DNA from: JBHIDQ01 sp046760155
GTDB taxonomy: Bacteria; Chloroflexota; Dehalococcoidia; Dehalococcoidales; RBG-16-60-22
Reading direction: 5' to 3'
NCBI GenBank assembly: GCA_046760155.1
Contig: JBHIDQ010000100.1
Location: forward strand, 1 to 5,205
Length of the DNA stretch: 5,205 bases
Position numbers and translations under genes: made by a program. The notes under the pieces were generated by a model that had not been told where the DNA came from, made no database searches, and saw nothing but the letters and a program-made list of their open reading frames with translations. Shown piece by piece: positions 4,677-5,205 of this stretch; the stretch's first letter is position 1; each line of letters opens with the position of its first letter.

Positions 4677-5205
4677 CTAAAAAAAGAAATAGCGCCCTCT
4701 CCTCCTGAAGATATAACCAGCAATCAGACCAAAAACTAAGCCCCCGAGGTGGGCTTGCCAGGCAATAAGTGGCAGGAAGGAGAGGATGAGGAAACCGCCA
4801 ATTACCGCTACCCAAAGGGGAATGGGGGCAGGTATGGGGAAAATAATCACCGGCAACCTAGGTCTCATCATGACCAGTACTCCAGCTATAGCAAAGACCG
4901 CTCCAGAAGCACCAGCCGCAGGAATAAACGGGGAGCCTAAGAAGGAGATAGCAAAAATACCACCAAGTATTGTCAGCACAATGTAGAAAATATTACCCAA
5001 TATCCCCCCGCCAAAATAAACGATAAGGAACTTACTGTTTCCAACCAATCTAGAAAGGTACGTTCCAAAGAAATACAGCGTCAGCATGTTAGCGAATATA
5101 TGCCAAAAGGTACCGTGGACAAACATGCTGGTCAACATCGTCCACGGCTGAGATAGGAACCCTACTGGTAGTAACCAAAGAAAAGTGCGAAGTGACGGAC
5201 TTATC
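4677..5205 (-). CDS. Rhomboid family intramembrane serine protease (5' end outside the window)
   Basis: Rhomboids cut membrane proteins within or near their transmembrane segments. In the window 175 residues are visible, in frame to the edge, and about 30-60 N-terminal residues are probably missing. Numbering from the first visible codon, FVHGTFWHIFANM holds H30, H35 and N39, the conserved H-x4-H-x3-N of the second core helix that includes the oxyanion-hole residues. GASGAVFA holds the nucleophile S100, and AHLGGLVFG the catalytic H152, so the serine-histidine dyad is complete and the enzyme should be active. Hydrophobic stretches at about 59-80, 99-113, 118-148 and 152-166 fit core membrane helices, and the protein ends in a basic RRRGRYFFF tail. 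An internal ATG at 5138 is not the start, since conserved sequence continues upstream (SQPWTMLTSMF). The substrate is unknown. Confidence 0.93.
   Translation of the reverse strand, partial: ISPSLRTFLWLLPVGFLSQPWTMLTSMFVHGTFWHIFANMLTLYFFGTYLSRLVGNSKFLIVYFGGGILGNIFYIVLTILGGIFAISFLGSPFIPAAGASGAVFAIAGVLVMMRPRLPVIIFPIPAPIPLWVAVIGGFLILSFLPLIAWQAHLGGLVFGLIAGYIFRRRGRYFFF

Noticed and set aside
4651..4680. A terminator after the rhomboid gene
   Set aside because: AGTCTGACT is only a very short imperfect repeat with no U-run after it.
4749..4986. Two plus-strand open frames opposite the rhomboid gene
   Set aside because: Low-complexity, mutually overlapping shadows of a gene with an intact catalytic motif set.
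1..5205. Mobile elements, CRISPR arrays, defence or other accessory systems
   Set aside because: No inverted or direct repeats of suitable length and no transposase-like or nuclease-like frame were seen; the whole window is core housekeeping sequence.

Overview
The window is a conserved translation and transcription cluster, read entirely from the minus strand. In transcription order (high to low coordinate) it holds the 3' part of a rhomboid protease gene, tRNA-Thr(UGU), tRNA-Tyr(GUA), tRNA-Thr(GGU), tuf, rpmG, secE, nusG, rplK, rplA, an L10 leader attenuator, rplJ and the first codons of rplL. The order tRNA-Thr/tRNA-Tyr/tRNA-Thr-tuf-secE-nusG-rplKAJL is ancient and shared widely by bacteria; rpmG between tuf and secE is also common.

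The organism is a bacterium. The EF-Tu is bacterial, 401 residues long, and carries a Cys-x-Cys-x4-Cys-x2-Cys stretch in its G domain that I recall from Chloroflexota EF-Tu proteins, especially Dehalococcoidia. NusG and the other ribosomal proteins fit that assignment. This is from memory, not from a search, so I hold it at moderate confidence. Base composition is intermediate, and Shine-Dalgarno sequences are strong in front of tuf, rplK, rplJ and rplL.

Region by region: 4677-5205 is the rhomboid protease, cut off at its N-terminus by the window edge. At 4580-4676 lies a strong sigma-70-type promoter for tRNA-Thr(UGU) and tRNA-Tyr. At 4298-4401 a second strong promoter precedes tRNA-Thr(GGU) and tuf, so EF-Tu mRNA is probably co-transcribed with that tRNA. 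From tuf to rplA (790-4204) genes follow closely, with one 89-base gap between secE and nusG. The 222-base gap between rplA and rplJ (568-789) is a complete regulatory unit: a promoter, the conserved L10-binding leader, a 7-base antiterminator pairing, and a 12-bp intrinsic terminator.

Together the genes supply elongation (EF-Tu and its tRNAs), the large-subunit L11/L1/L10-L12 stalk region and L33, the SecE translocon subunit, and the elongation factor NusG. I found no mobile element, CRISPR array or defence system. The most interesting items are the readable L10 attenuation switch, a one-base bulge in the T-stem of tRNA-Thr(UGU), the Cys4 motif in EF-Tu, the non-canonical start of secE, and an apparently atypical N-terminus of L7/L12.
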